Counted from the first letter of the stretch, positions 17,619-27,224 are shown. The stretch is DNA of 64,000 bases from Candidatus Leptofilum proximum (GCA_016710325.1 JADJXK010000002.1:5332001-5396000), one strand, 5' to 3'. Numbers and translations are program-made. Notes: generated by a model not told the origin, from the sequence alone.

Positions 17619-17697
17619 ACCTTTGTGCTCTTCTGTGAAAATAGGCCGCGAATGAACGCGGATTAAATCTGTGTTATCTGCGAAATCGGTGGATGCT

Positions 17698-18762
17698 TCA
17701 CTTGAGGTGATGCCCGCACGACTCCCGAATAATAAGCTCGGTGGGCAGCACGATGGAAGCCGACTGCTGGCCCTTAAACTGCTTTTGCATCATCAAAACC
17801 TGCATGGCATAAGCGGCCATGCGCCGTTTGGGCACATCCACCGTGGTTAAACTGGGCCGGACCATCTCCGCCAGGCCGATATTATCAATCGAGACGATAG
17901 CGATTTCCTGCGGTACCTTCACGCCGTGATCGTGCATGGCGGCAATGGCGCTGATGGCGCTCTCATCGTTGGCGGCGAATACGGCCGTTGGCCGCCGCTC
18001 CATCTGCAAAATCTCAACCATCGCCTCATAAGCTGAGGAAAGGACATGGGAGGGGTCTGGTGTAAAGATCAGGCTTTCGTCGTAGGGCAGGCTGTGGTCG
18101 GCCAGCGTCTGGCGATACCCGGTCAGGCGGGCGTCCTGGATGGCCAGGAACGCAATGCGTTTGTGCCCCAGCTTGATGAGATGCTCCACCGCCTGCCGCG
18201 CCGCCGCCGCCCGGTCAAAAATGACCGTAGGCCAATCTTTCAGCGGCTCTTCCAGGCAAACCACGTTGTCAATGCGCTCGGCGATCTGGTCCAGGATTTT
18301 CTGGTGTTCTGGATTTTGGGCAATCATCGCCGGGAGGATCAGGATTAGCGATGAAATTTCATCCCGGTGAATATTTTTATTAAAAAAGACCGGGTCGGTT
18401 AAGGCGTCGAAGAAGCTGAAGAAGCGCACTTCCTGGCCAAGCCGGTGCACTTCGTCGAACAAACCGGCGATGATCGTGTTGTAATACGGCCGATCCAGCA
18501 CATTGTAGCTGTGCCCCCCGGCAATGATCCCCAACGATTCTTTGGCCGTTGATTCCCCCAGCTTGAGGCGCTGGGCATGTTTGTTGGGCCGGTAGCCCAA
18601 TTCGTCGATGGCTGCCAGCACTCGTTCGCGCGTTTCCGGGGAGACCTCACGCGGGCCGTTGTTGATCACGTAAGAAACCACGCCGCGGGAAACACCGGCG
18701 CGTTCCGCCACATCTTTCTGGGTAACAATTCTGTCTTCTGACATCCCTTCACTCTTTGACAC
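17698..18762 (-). CDS. LacI-family transcriptional regulator of the galactan locus
   Basis: A 354-residue regulator. The HTH VTQKDVAERAGVSRGVVSYV (about 13-32) and hinge region are typical of LacI/GalR proteins, and the sugar-binding core has FDRAAAARQAVEHLIKLGHKRIAF and FAANDESAISAI. It is encoded just downstream of the GH2 gene on the same strand. The divergent promoter 2.3 kb away carries a LacI-type palindrome, so it probably represses GH2 and the transporter genes until a galactan product binds. The inducer is inferred from its neighbours. Confidence 0.85.
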   Translation of the reverse strand: MSKSEGMSEDRIVTQKDVAERAGVSRGVVSYVINNGPREVSPETRERVLAAIDELGYRPNKHAQRLKLGESTAKESLGIIAGGHSYNVLDRPYYNTIIAGLFDEVHRLGQEVRFFSFFDALTDPVFFNKNIHRDEISSLILILPAMIAQNPEHQKILDQIAERIDNVVCLEEPLKDWPTVIFDRAAAARQAVEHLIKLGHKRIAFLAIQDARLTGYRQTLADHSLPYDESLIFTPDPSHVLSSAYEAMVEILQMERRPTAVFAANDESAISAIAAMHDHGVKVPQEIAIVSIDNIGLAEMVRPSLTTVDVPKRRMAAYAMQVLMMQKQFKGQQSASIVLPTELIIRESCGHHLK

Positions 18763-18794
18763 TTCAATAAAACCGCTGTGGATTCTAACGGTTT

Positions 18795-21002
18795 TTACGG
18801 AAATTGCCGATATTCAAGCTTCGGCGCGGGGAGGATGGTGAGGGAAACGGCCGTATCCGCCAACCCCGGTGCACAGGCGCGAATGGTAACTGTTCCCGGC
18901 TGGTGGCGTGCCTTCACGTACAGCGCCGCCTGCCCCCCAATCAGCGGGAACGGATTTTCGCCAATCAGATCAGCTTCCCCTTCCAGTTCAAACGTGACCA
19001 CTTTGGTGGCATAGGGCAGCGGATTACAAAATTCATCGGTAACACGGAAGATGAGCCGGGTCATGTCCGCGCCGTCGGCGAAGAGTTGGTTGGTATCGGC
19101 TGTCAGTTCCAGCTTTTTGGGAAGGCGGCTGCTGGCAATCCACTGCTCGGCCACGGGCTTGCCGTTTAAGTAGCCCACCAGGTGCAGGTCATAAAATTTG
19201 GACTGTCCCCAGGCGCTGTAGGCGTCTAATCCGCCGATGGTGAACGGTGGGTGCGGCAGGTGGGGATAGTGCGCAAAATCGGGCTGGAACCTGCCCACAT
19301 TGATGGCGCCAATGATGATTTCCACCTCGTCGCAGTTGCTAAAAACCGTCAGTGGATTGTTGCCGCCGCCAGTGCGGTCGCCCATGGTCCAGTGGGTGGC
19401 GGCTTGCAGAATAATTTTCCGGGCTGGGTCTTGCTGACTTTGGTAGAAGGCAGCCGCCCACTTGGGCAGCCGGAAAATGTCCATTACGCCGTGGTAACAA
19501 ATGCGGTCGCCGGAGCCAAACTCAATGTGGGTGGCATAGTCAAAGGCACACCAGCCAATCGCACCAGCAATCCGCGCATCGCCCAGCTGCAAGTTGTGGA
19601 TTCTGGCGTGCAGCAGCGCGTGGTCGATGAGGCGTTCTTCGTGGTCCCAGCTTTTGGTGGGGAACATGTGCCCGGCAAATTCGGTGATCAGGTGCGGCCG
19701 TTCCGTGGGGGGGCGGATGCCGTTAGAAAAGTCGTTGTGGGTGTAGACATCCTCCAAAAAGGAGCTGCCGATGAAGTCGCGCACGCCGCCGGTCTGACGC
19801 GTGGGGTCCAGCTGGCGCGCCAGGTCGTTGGTGCAGGTATAAAAATCATCGTTGTCGCCGGACTCATTCACCCGCACGCCCCACAAAATAATCGAGGGGT
19901 GGTTGCGGTCGCGCTTGATCATCGTCTCCAGTTCGTCCAGGCAAATTGCCTGCCACTGCGCATCACCCACGTGCTGCCAGCCAGTAATCTCCTCAAAAAC
20001 CAGTAGGCCAATCTCGTCACAGCGGTCCAGGAAGTGGGGCGACTGCGGGTAGTGCGAGGTGCGCACGACGTTGCAGGCCAGCTCATACTTCAAAATGTCG
20101 GCATCCTGGCGCTGCAAGCGGGCGGGGGCCGCCGCGCCGATGTACGGGTAGGTCTGGTGCCGGTTGAGGCCAAACAGGGGGATGGCTTCTTCGTTGAGGT
20201 AGAAACGGCCGTCAGGGCGAAATTCCGCCTGCCGGAAGCCAAAGCGGGTGGTGAGGGTATCCAGCAGCTGGCCGTTTTCCCGCAGCGAGACGTGCAGCGT
20301 GTACAGCGTCGGCGTGTCAATCGACCAGAGGGCCACGGTGGGCAGCTCTTGCCATTCCAGGCGGGTGGTTTGGCCCGCCACAGGTTGTTGGCGCGTGGTT
20401 AATTCGTGGCCTCCACCATCCGTCACGACCGCTTCCAGGGTGAGGCCAGACTTCAAGTGGTTCAGGTGAACATCAACCATCAGCCGGGGATTTGGCACCA
20501 CGTCTGGCGTCTGAACGAAGAGGTTGTTGATGTGGATTGGGTTCACTACCCGGAGATAAACATCCCGGTAGATGCCGCCGAAGGTGAGGTAATCGACCAG
20601 GTGGCCATAGGGAGGAATGTCCTGGCGCTCGCGGGAATCGACGTGCAGGGTGACGCAGTTTTCGCCATCTTGCAGCCGGTCGGTGATATCTACGGAAAAG
20701 GGTGCGTAACCGCCGAGGTGCTGGTGGAGGAAACGGCCGTTCACATACACCTCACACGCCAGCATCACGCCATCAAAATCCAGGAACACCAGCGAAGGAT
20801 CGTTCTCCAACGGCTGCTGCCAGAAGAACTTCTTACGATAGGTGGAGACGAACTGGTAAGCCTCGTTGTCCACATTATTGTGGGGAAACAGTTTATTGGT
20901 GTGGGGCAGGGTGATCGGTTCAAAAAGATTGTCTGGGGCATCCAGGCTTAATTTTTGGGCCGCAAACTGCCAGTTGTCGTTAAAAAGAGCACGTTTTCTC
21001 AT
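18795..21002 (-). CDS. Glycoside hydrolase family 2, probable beta-galactosidase
   Basis: A 735-residue enzyme without signal peptide, hence cytosolic. The domain order is sugar-binding (1-170), Ig-like (about 170-270), TIM barrel (about 275-560) and a C-terminal Ig-like part. The barrel holds NRHQTYPY, CNVVRTSHYP, the acid/base Glu in GVRVNESGDN (about E380) and the nucleophile in LITEFAGH (about E441). It would release galactose from imported galacto-oligosaccharides. It is divergent from the ABC receptor gene across a shared regulatory region. Other GH2 activities such as beta-glucuronidase are possible; the locus favours galactose. Confidence 0.85.
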   Translation of the reverse strand: MRKRALFNDNWQFAAQKLSLDAPDNLFEPITLPHTNKLFPHNNVDNEAYQFVSTYRKKFFWQQPLENDPSLVFLDFDGVMLACEVYVNGRFLHQHLGGYAPFSVDITDRLQDGENCVTLHVDSRERQDIPPYGHLVDYLTFGGIYRDVYLRVVNPIHINNLFVQTPDVVPNPRLMVDVHLNHLKSGLTLEAVVTDGGGHELTTRQQPVAGQTTRLEWQELPTVALWSIDTPTLYTLHVSLRENGQLLDTLTTRFGFRQAEFRPDGRFYLNEEAIPLFGLNRHQTYPYIGAAAPARLQRQDADILKYELACNVVRTSHYPQSPHFLDRCDEIGLLVFEEITGWQHVGDAQWQAICLDELETMIKRDRNHPSIILWGVRVNESGDNDDFYTCTNDLARQLDPTRQTGGVRDFIGSSFLEDVYTHNDFSNGIRPPTERPHLITEFAGHMFPTKSWDHEERLIDHALLHARIHNLQLGDARIAGAIGWCAFDYATHIEFGSGDRICYHGVMDIFRLPKWAAAFYQSQQDPARKIILQAATHWTMGDRTGGGNNPLTVFSNCDEVEIIIGAINVGRFQPDFAHYPHLPHPPFTIGGLDAYSAWGQSKFYDLHLVGYLNGKPVAEQWIASSRLPKKLELTADTNQLFADGADMTRLIFRVTDEFCNPLPYATKVVTFELEGEADLIGENPFPLIGGQAALYVKARHQPGTVTIRACAPGLADTAVSLTILPAPKLEYRQFP

Positions 21003-21050
21003 GTTAATTTTTCATCTAATGGGTGAGTGAACTTGACGGATAAAAACTGC

Positions 21051-21078
21051 TTGACTTTCTTTTTGGGCAAAGTATAAT
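21051..21078 (+). promoter_or_regulatory. Sigma-70-type promoter for the galactan ABC operon
   Basis: TTGACT at 21051-21056 and TATAAT at 21073-21078 are separated by 16 bases. The predicted start lies inside the adjoining operator region, so binding there would block transcription. The receptor gene ATG is at 21177. Confidence 0.7.
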
Positions 21079-21083
21079 CTTCG

Positions 21084-21109
21084 TAACACGTGATGTCAAC
21101 ACGTGTTGA
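21084..21109. promoter_or_regulatory. LacI-type operator pair
   Basis: TCAACACGTGTTGA at 21096-21109 is a perfect 14-bp palindrome with a central CG, as in LacI/GalR operators. A second, weaker copy, TAACACGTGA, is centred 13 bases upstream at about 21089. Both lie just downstream of the -10 box of the receptor operon and upstream of the divergent GH2 gene. Confidence 0.75.
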
Positions 21110-21176
21110 ATTAACATAGAGCACAACTGCTCACTTCCAACCGTGCATAGATTTTTCAACTTTTTGGAGGCTCCTG

Positions 21177-22832
21177 ATGAAGAAGAAGCATTTTCTTACC
21201 CTGTTTTTTGTTCTGTTTTTCGCCTTGATGTTAACAGCGTGTGGCGGAGCCGATGCCGAACCCACACCCCCCTCAGCAGAAGAACCCGTCGTCGAAGAAC
21301 CGGTAGAAGAGCCGACGGACGAGCCAGCCGATGAACCGATGGAAGAACCCACCGATGAGCCGGCCGCAGAACCCACGGCAGAGCCAGAAGCCGAGGCTCC
21401 GGCGGTAGAGCCTGTGGCCATCCTGACCATTTGGGCCGACGACACGCGTACTCCCATTTTGCAGGGCCTGGCCGATGACTTCCTGGCCGAATACAACGTA
21501 GAAGTGGTGGTGGAAGACCTGGGCGTGGTCCAGGACATTCGCTCCCAGGTGATTATTGCTGCCCCGGCGGGTGAAGGCCCTGACATTTACATCGGTGTGC
21601 ACGACTGGCTGGGCGCGCTGGTGGAAAGTGGTCTGGTGGCCCCAATTGAACTGGGCGGCATCGAAGACCAGTTTGTACTGTCCACGCTGGACGCGTTCAC
21701 CTACACTGATGGCAATCTCTACGGCCTGCCCTACGCCTCCGAGAACCTGGGCTTTTTCTACAACACCGACCTGGTTTCTGAACCCCCGGCTACCTGGGAG
21801 GAGGTTTTGGAGATTGGGCGTGAACTGCAAGGGGAAGGGTTGGTGGAGTATGCTACGGCCGTTTCCACCGGTCCGCTCTACAATGCCTTGCCCATTCAAA
21901 CGGCTTTTGGCGGCTACATCTTTGGCCAGGATGAAAATGGCGCCTGGAATCCCGACGACGTGGGTTTGGACAGTGACGGTGAGGTTGCCGCCGTAGCCTG
22001 GATGACTGGGGCCGTTGAAGAAGGCCTGATGCCCGAAACGTTCGACTACGAAACGGCCCATTCCCTGTTTGAAACCGGCCAGATTCCCTTCCTCATGGCT
22101 GGTCCCTGGGCGCTGGACCGCATCCGCGCCTCCGGTGTGCCCTACGCTGTGGCCGAAAGCTTCCCCGATGACGGTGCGCCGTTCCTGGGTGTGCAGGGCT
22201 TTATGATCAACCCGTTCAGCGAAAACGTGCTGCTGGCCCAGGCGTTTCTGACTGAATTTGTGGCCACCGAAGAAGTGATGCAGCTGCTGTATGAGACCGG
22301 GTTACGGCCGTCTGCCTACATTCCCGTTTTGGAAGCCACCGACGATCCCGACCTGAAGGCGATGGGTCTGGCCGGGGCCAACGCCATGCCCATGCCCAAC
22401 ATCCCCGAGATGGGCTCTGTGTGGGCCGCGGCCGACAACGGCATTACCCTGGCGGTAACTGGCGAACAGACGGCCGAAGAAGCCATGGCCGATGCCGCTG
22501 AACAGGTTCGTGCCTTGATCCGTGGCGCGCTGGCGGGCATGGTGAACCTGCCCGGCAGTTACCAGGACCAGGCTGGCTGTGGCGCCCAGTGGGACCCGGC
22601 CTGCCAGGCCACCGCCATGGAAGCGGGTGATGATGGGTTATACACGCTGGTGGTTGATTTACCCGCGGGTGAGTACGAGTTCAAAGTGGCCTTGGACGGC
22701 GATTGGACCACAAATTATGGTTCCGATGGCGCGCAAGATGGCCCCAACTACGCCCTCAGCCTGGCCAGCGACAGCACCGTGACCTTTACCTACGACCCGG
22801 AAACGCACCTGGTCGACATCGCCACCGAATAA
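21177..22832 (+). CDS. Sugar ABC transporter receptor lipoprotein fused to an X25-like module
   Basis: A 551-residue lipoprotein with lipobox MLTACGG and an acidic Glu/Pro repeat tether (about 28-75). A family 1 maltose/galactan-type binding domain follows to about residue 455. The last 90 residues (GSYQDQAGCGAQWDPAC, then YEFKVALDGDWTTNYG) resemble the X25 module of Bacillus pullulanases, a small beta-sandwich linked to polysaccharide binding. The receptor hands sugars to the permeases downstream. The extra module is unusual for such receptors and may hold the polymer near the cell. The ribosome site GGAGG at 21166-21170 supports the start. No ATPase gene lies in the operon, so a shared MsmX-like ATPase is likely. 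Confidence 0.85.
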   Translation: MKKKHFLTLFFVLFFALMLTACGGADAEPTPPSAEEPVVEEPVEEPTDEPADEPMEEPTDEPAAEPTAEPEAEAPAVEPVAILTIWADDTRTPILQGLADDFLAEYNVEVVVEDLGVVQDIRSQVIIAAPAGEGPDIYIGVHDWLGALVESGLVAPIELGGIEDQFVLSTLDAFTYTDGNLYGLPYASENLGFFYNTDLVSEPPATWEEVLEIGRELQGEGLVEYATAVSTGPLYNALPIQTAFGGYIFGQDENGAWNPDDVGLDSDGEVAAVAWMTGAVEEGLMPETFDYETAHSLFETGQIPFLMAGPWALDRIRASGVPYAVAESFPDDGAPFLGVQGFMINPFSENVLLAQAFLTEFVATEEVMQLLYETGLRPSAYIPVLEATDDPDLKAMGLAGANAMPMPNIPEMGSVWAAADNGITLAVTGEQTAEEAMADAAEQVRALIRGALAGMVNLPGSYQDQAGCGAQWDPACQATAMEAGDDGLYTLVVDLPAGEYEFKVALDGDWTTNYGSDGAQDGPNYALSLASDSTVTFTYDPETHLVDIATE

Positions 22833-22847
22833 TTGATCTAAAGACTG

Positions 22848-22880
22848 AGAGTGGGCCAATCTTTAAGATTGGCCCACTCT
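22848..22880 (+). terminator. Intra-operon stem-loop between receptor and permease genes
   Basis: Perfect 14-bp arms, AGAGTGGGCCAATC and its complement, enclose TTTAA. No T-run follows, so it is more likely an mRNA-stabilising or attenuating hairpin, like the one between malE and malF in enteric bacteria, than a full terminator. Confidence 0.65.
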
Positions 22881-22897
22881 GAGAGTAAGGTGATACC

Positions 22898-24481
22898 GTG
22901 TCTGACAGGGTTTCTCCCTCCCTCCCACGAACCAGGGCCTCGGCGCTGTCGCCTTTTTTGCGCCTGGTGTTTTTGCTGGCTGTGGATAGTACGGCCGTCT
23001 ACTTCCTCATCCGCGTGGTTGCCCTGGGCTACTATCCCCTCGCCGCCGCCACGTTTGTCGTCCTGGTGGTGGTCAACGGTATCCTGCTGCACCGCAAGGC
23101 GTATCCCATCCGTTGGATGGTGGTTGGCCTGGTGCTGATGGCGATGTTCACCATCTACCCCATCCTCTTCACCATCTGGGTCTCCTTCACCAACTACGGC
23201 GAAGGCCATCTCATCACCAAAGAGCAGGCCATTGCCCAGATTTTGAACGAGAAATACCTCCCAGAGGCGGGGCGGGCGTACAGCTGGACCGCCTACAAAT
23301 CTGCCGAGGGCGACTACCTTCTTTGGCTGCAAGATGCCGAGGGCAATGGCTACCTGGCTGCTCCCGGCGAACCGCTCACCCAGCCCCAACCCGGCGAATC
23401 CGGCCTGGGCGAGTTTGATGAGGCAGGCATTCCTGAGACGATAGAAGGCTACAGCCGCCTGAACACCATCCTGGCCACGACGGACCAAAATCTGCCCAAC
23501 ATCTTGTTTGGCGAGGCGGGCAGCACCATCCAGATTCGCGCGCCTAAAGAAGCGGCCGAACTGCTGCCCCTATACACCTACGATGCCGAGCGGGATGCCA
23601 TGATCAGCCAGGAGACTGGGGTAGTCTACCAAAACATCCGGGGCACCTTTTCTGCGCCCGAAGGCGCGCAGCTGCGGCCGGGGTTTGTGGCCTCCATCCA
23701 GCTGGCCAACTTCCGCGAATTTTTCACCAGTCCCGCTTTGCGCGGTCCGCTGGTGCGCATCATCACCTGGAACTTTGCCTTTGCCATCCTCAGCCTGCTC
23801 TTAAACTTTGCCCTGGGGCTGGCTATTGCTATCATGTTTAATGATCGCAGCTTCCCGTTCAAAAAGCTCATTCGCTCCTTGCTGATCGTTCCCTACACGG
23901 TTCCGGCGCTGCTCACCATTTTGATCTGGCGCGGCATGTTAAATCCTGAGCTGGGCGTCATCGACCGCTTTTTGGAGGACCTGGTTGGCTGGGCGCCGCC
24001 CTGGTTTACCGATCAGTGGTGGGCCAAGGTGGCCATTTTGCTCATCAACCTGTGGCTGAGCTATCCGTATTTCATGCTCATTTGCAGCGGGGCATTGCAG
24101 TCTATTTCTGAAGATTATTATGCGGCGGCGCAGGTGGATGGGGCCAGCGCCTGGCAGCAGTTCTGGCAAATTACGCTGCCTCTGCTGCTGGTGGCGGTTG
24201 GTCCGCTGCTGATTGCTTCGCTCATCTTCAATTTTAATAACTTCAACCTGATCTACATTTTTAACGCCGGTGGACCGCCGATGGCGGGCACGCCCACGCC
24301 AGCAGGGCATACCGACATTTTGATCAGCTATGTGTACAACCTGGCGTTTACGGCCAGCCGCGGGGTAAATTACGGCTTTGCCGCGGCCATCACGATGGCC
24401 ATCTTTTTCATCGTAGGCACTATTACTCTCTTGCAGTTCCGCTATACCAACATGTGGGAGGAGGTCAGCGAAAATGTCTAG
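22898..24481 (+). CDS. Sugar ABC transporter permease (MalF-type)
   Basis: A 527-residue permease. The first three membrane segments (about 20-95) are followed by a large extracytoplasmic loop of some 170 residues, as in MalF, and then five more segments. The cytoplasmic coupling motif is YYAAAQVDGASAWQQFWQITLPL near residue 410. It forms a heterodimer with the next gene product, which overlaps it by eight bases. The position between receptor and MalG-type gene gives the operon order typical of galactan and maltodextrin uptake. Confidence 0.9.
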   Translation: MSDRVSPSLPRTRASALSPFLRLVFLLAVDSTAVYFLIRVVALGYYPLAAATFVVLVVVNGILLHRKAYPIRWMVVGLVLMAMFTIYPILFTIWVSFTNYGEGHLITKEQAIAQILNEKYLPEAGRAYSWTAYKSAEGDYLLWLQDAEGNGYLAAPGEPLTQPQPGESGLGEFDEAGIPETIEGYSRLNTILATTDQNLPNILFGEAGSTIQIRAPKEAAELLPLYTYDAERDAMISQETGVVYQNIRGTFSAPEGAQLRPGFVASIQLANFREFFTSPALRGPLVRIITWNFAFAILSLLLNFALGLAIAIMFNDRSFPFKKLIRSLLIVPYTVPALLTILIWRGMLNPELGVIDRFLEDLVGWAPPWFTDQWWAKVAILLINLWLSYPYFMLICSGALQSISEDYYAAAQVDGASAWQQFWQITLPLLLVAVGPLLIASLIFNFNNFNLIYIFNAGGPPMAGTPTPAGHTDILISYVYNLAFTASRGVNYGFAAAITMAIFFIVGTITLLQFRYTNMWEEVSENV

Positions 24482-25367
24482 CACGGTACCGCTGCGGCAG
24501 ATGCGCACGTCGATGAAGGCCCGACGCACGGTCAGCGTGGGCATTCGCCTGGTTGTGGCGCTGTTCCTGATTATCTTCTCCGTCTTTCCCATCCTTTGGG
24601 TGATCTCGGCCTCGCTAAACCCCACTGGTTCCCTGGCCACGCAGAAGCTCATTCCGGACAGCCCGGGATTCGACAACTATCGTATTTTGGTGACATCGGG
24701 CGAATTCCCTTTCTGGACGTGGTTTGGCAACTCACTCAAGATTGCCTCGATTACGTCGGTGCTTTCGCTGGCCATCACCACAACGGCCGCTTACGCTTTC
24801 TCGCGCTTTCGGTTTAACGGCCGTAAAACCATGCTCAAAGGCATCCTCCTCATCCAGGTCTTCCCGGCGCTGCTGGCTATCGTGGCCGTCTTCCTCATGA
24901 TCTCCCAGGTCGGTGACGTGTTCCCCGGTGTTGGCCTGAACACCCATACCAGCCTCATCCTGGTCTACCTGGGCGGTGCCATGGGCATCAACATCTGGCT
25001 GATGAAGGGCTTTCTGGATACGATTCCCCGGGAGATCGACGAATCGGCCATGGTGGAAGGGGCCAGCGACTGGCAGATTTTCACCCGGCTGATCCTGCCC
25101 CTGCTGCGGCCGATTCTCATCGTTATCCTGATTCTGAACTACATCAACATCTACGGCGAATTTATCCTGGCGCGGGTGCTGCTGAAGAGCAACGAGCAGT
25201 ACACGCTGATGGTAGGCTTGCAGGTGTTTGCCGGGGCGCAGTTTAACCAGCGTTGGGGCGTGTTTGCCGCCGGGGCGCTGATTGGCGCGCTGCCGATCAT
25301 GATCATTTATCTGCTGCTGCAAGACCAGATTGTGGGCGGGCTGACGCAGGGGGCGGTGAAGGAGTGA
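24474..25367 (+). CDS. Sugar ABC transporter permease (MalG-type)
   Basis: A 297-residue permease with six transmembrane segments and the EAA-type coupling motif IDESAMVEGASDWQIFTRLILPL near residue 190-212. Its start overlaps the stop of the MalF-type gene by eight bases, showing coupled translation. With the preceding two genes it makes up an importer that lacks only the ATPase. The GH53 gene begins about 20 bases after its stop. Confidence 0.9.
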   Translation: MSSTVPLRQMRTSMKARRTVSVGIRLVVALFLIIFSVFPILWVISASLNPTGSLATQKLIPDSPGFDNYRILVTSGEFPFWTWFGNSLKIASITSVLSLAITTTAAYAFSRFRFNGRKTMLKGILLIQVFPALLAIVAVFLMISQVGDVFPGVGLNTHTSLILVYLGGAMGINIWLMKGFLDTIPREIDESAMVEGASDWQIFTRLILPLLRPILIVILILNYINIYGEFILARVLLKSNEQYTLMVGLQVFAGAQFNQRWGVFAAGALIGALPIMIIYLLLQDQIVGGLTQGAVKE

Positions 25368-25387
25368 AATATCCACAGATTACGCAG

Positions 25388-27217
25388 ATGGCGCAGATTT
25401 TTGTATTGGGGATGATGTTGATTCTTGTTGGTTGCCGGACTGAGGTGGAGAGTATGGGAGGGAGTACGGCCGTACCCACCCCCCAACCAACCGTCGAACC
25501 CACCCCTGAGCCTATGTCGGAGCCCACGCCAGCCCCTACACTGGAGCCCACGCTGGCACCCACCCCGGAGCCAATGCCGCAAGCAGATGCTCCGTTTTAT
25601 TTGGGTGTGGATTTGTCTTACGTCAACGAGATGGATGATTGCGGCGCGGCTTACCAGGAAAACGGCCGATCCCGCGACGCCTATGCCCTGTTTAGCGAGC
25701 ACGGTGCCAACCTGGTGCGCGCCCGACTGTGGCACAACCCCGACTGGACCAACTACAGCACCCTGGCCGACGTCACCCGCACCTTTACCCGCGCCAAAGA
25801 AGCGGGCATGGCCACCCTGCTCTCCATCCACTACTCGGACAACTGGGCCGACCCCGGCAAGCAGCAAATCCCTGCCGCCTGGGAAGATTTGACCGAAGCG
25901 GAACTGCCGGACGCCCTGTACCAGTACACCTACGACGTGCTCAGCCAGCTGCACGCGCAGGGCGTGCTGCCCAACTTTGTCCAGATTGGCAACGAGACCA
26001 ACGCCGGGCTGGTGAAATGGGTCGATGGGCTGGACTGGCCGCGAGACGCGCAGCTGTTTAACGCCGGGATTCGCGCCGTGCGCACCCTTGCCGCCGAGAC
26101 CAACACCCATCCCCAAATTGTGCTTCACGTGGCCCAGCCAGAAAACGCCAGCTGGTGGTTCCGCGAAGCAAAGCAGCATGGCGTTACTGATTTTGACGTG
26201 ATTGGCCTGTCTTACTACCCGCAGTGGAGCCAGCTTTCGCCGGTTGATGTCGGCGCGTTTGTCACCTACCTGCGCCAGGAATATAGCAAAGAGGTGATGA
26301 TTGTGGAGACGGCCTACCCCTGGACCTTTGATGCCGTGGAGGAAACGGCCGATAACATTCTCAACCAGGGCATTCGCGGCTACGGCATTTCGGTTGAAGG
26401 CCAGCGCCAGTTTCTGGTTGATTTGTCGCAGAGCCTGATCAGCAACGGCGGCCTGGGCGTGGTTTATTGGGAACCGGCCTGGGTGTCTACGCCGTGCACC
26501 ACCCGATGGGGCCAGGGATCACACTGGGAAAACGCCACCTTCTTCGACTTTCAGAACGGCAACGAGCTGCACGAAGGGGTTGAGTTCCTCAGCTATCCTT
26601 ACCACTATCCTGTTGCACCGGTGGACGGCATGATCGAGGCCAGCTTTGGCGAGCCGCTGCTAAAGGATGAAGCGGGCGACAACTTTATGCAGTTTAACCA
26701 CCTCGACTTGCTCGATTTGTACGTGCGGGATGACGCCGATTCGCTCTACCTGGCCATAACGGTTGCCGGAGATGTGTATGCCGCCGGGTGGGGCCAATTT
26801 ATGATCTACCTGGACACCAGCGAAGATGGCCAGGGCGCTGGCGTGGATGTGGACAACCGGCCCATCACCGCTGCTGAACCCTATCAGCCTGAGTTCCGCC
26901 TGGACCTGCGGGTGATGGATTGGAAGGGGACCGCAGGCAGCAGCTTTGAGTTCTACGCCTGGGACGGTATCGAATGGCAAAATCCCGCACTGCCGGTTGG
27001 TGCGGCCGTCCAAACGGGTTCGCCCTCGGTGATTGAGCTGGCGCTGCCCAAGGCGCTGCTGGGCAACCCGGCGTTTGTCAACGTGGGCGTGGTCAGCACG
27101 GGGCGGGGCCGTGCCCACACCGCCGGGGACGTCTTGGGCAGCAGCAACCTGCCCACTGATTGGGCTGAGCCGGTCATTCTGGACGCGTTAGCTCACTACG
27201 CCCTGGAGCAACGTTAA
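25388..27217 (+). CDS. Arabinogalactan endo-beta-1,4-galactanase (GH53) lipoprotein
   Basis: About 609 residues from the ATG at 25388; a GTG at 25364 is possible but too close to the GGAG. Signal and lipobox MLILVGC are followed by a repeated PTPEP-type tether. The GH53 catalytic domain starts at FYLGVDLSYVNEMDDCGA, with acid/base Glu in IGNETNAG (about E203) and nucleophile in MIVETAYPW (about E307). The C-terminal 200 residues form a beta-sandwich similar to the glucodextranase C-terminal/CBM9-like modules. It would cut galactan outside the cell and feed the transporter encoded upstream. Confidence 0.9.
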   Translation: MAQIFVLGMMLILVGCRTEVESMGGSTAVPTPQPTVEPTPEPMSEPTPAPTLEPTLAPTPEPMPQADAPFYLGVDLSYVNEMDDCGAAYQENGRSRDAYALFSEHGANLVRARLWHNPDWTNYSTLADVTRTFTRAKEAGMATLLSIHYSDNWADPGKQQIPAAWEDLTEAELPDALYQYTYDVLSQLHAQGVLPNFVQIGNETNAGLVKWVDGLDWPRDAQLFNAGIRAVRTLAAETNTHPQIVLHVAQPENASWWFREAKQHGVTDFDVIGLSYYPQWSQLSPVDVGAFVTYLRQEYSKEVMIVETAYPWTFDAVEETADNILNQGIRGYGISVEGQRQFLVDLSQSLISNGGLGVVYWEPAWVSTPCTTRWGQGSHWENATFFDFQNGNELHEGVEFLSYPYHYPVAPVDGMIEASFGEPLLKDEAGDNFMQFNHLDLLDLYVRDDADSLYLAITVAGDVYAAGWGQFMIYLDTSEDGQGAGVDVDNRPITAAEPYQPEFRLDLRVMDWKGTAGSSFEFYAWDGIEWQNPALPVGAAVQTGSPSVIELALPKALLGNPAFVNVGVVSTGRGRAHTAGDVLGSSNLPTDWAEPVILDALAHYALEQR

Positions 27218-27224
27218 TCCGTCG

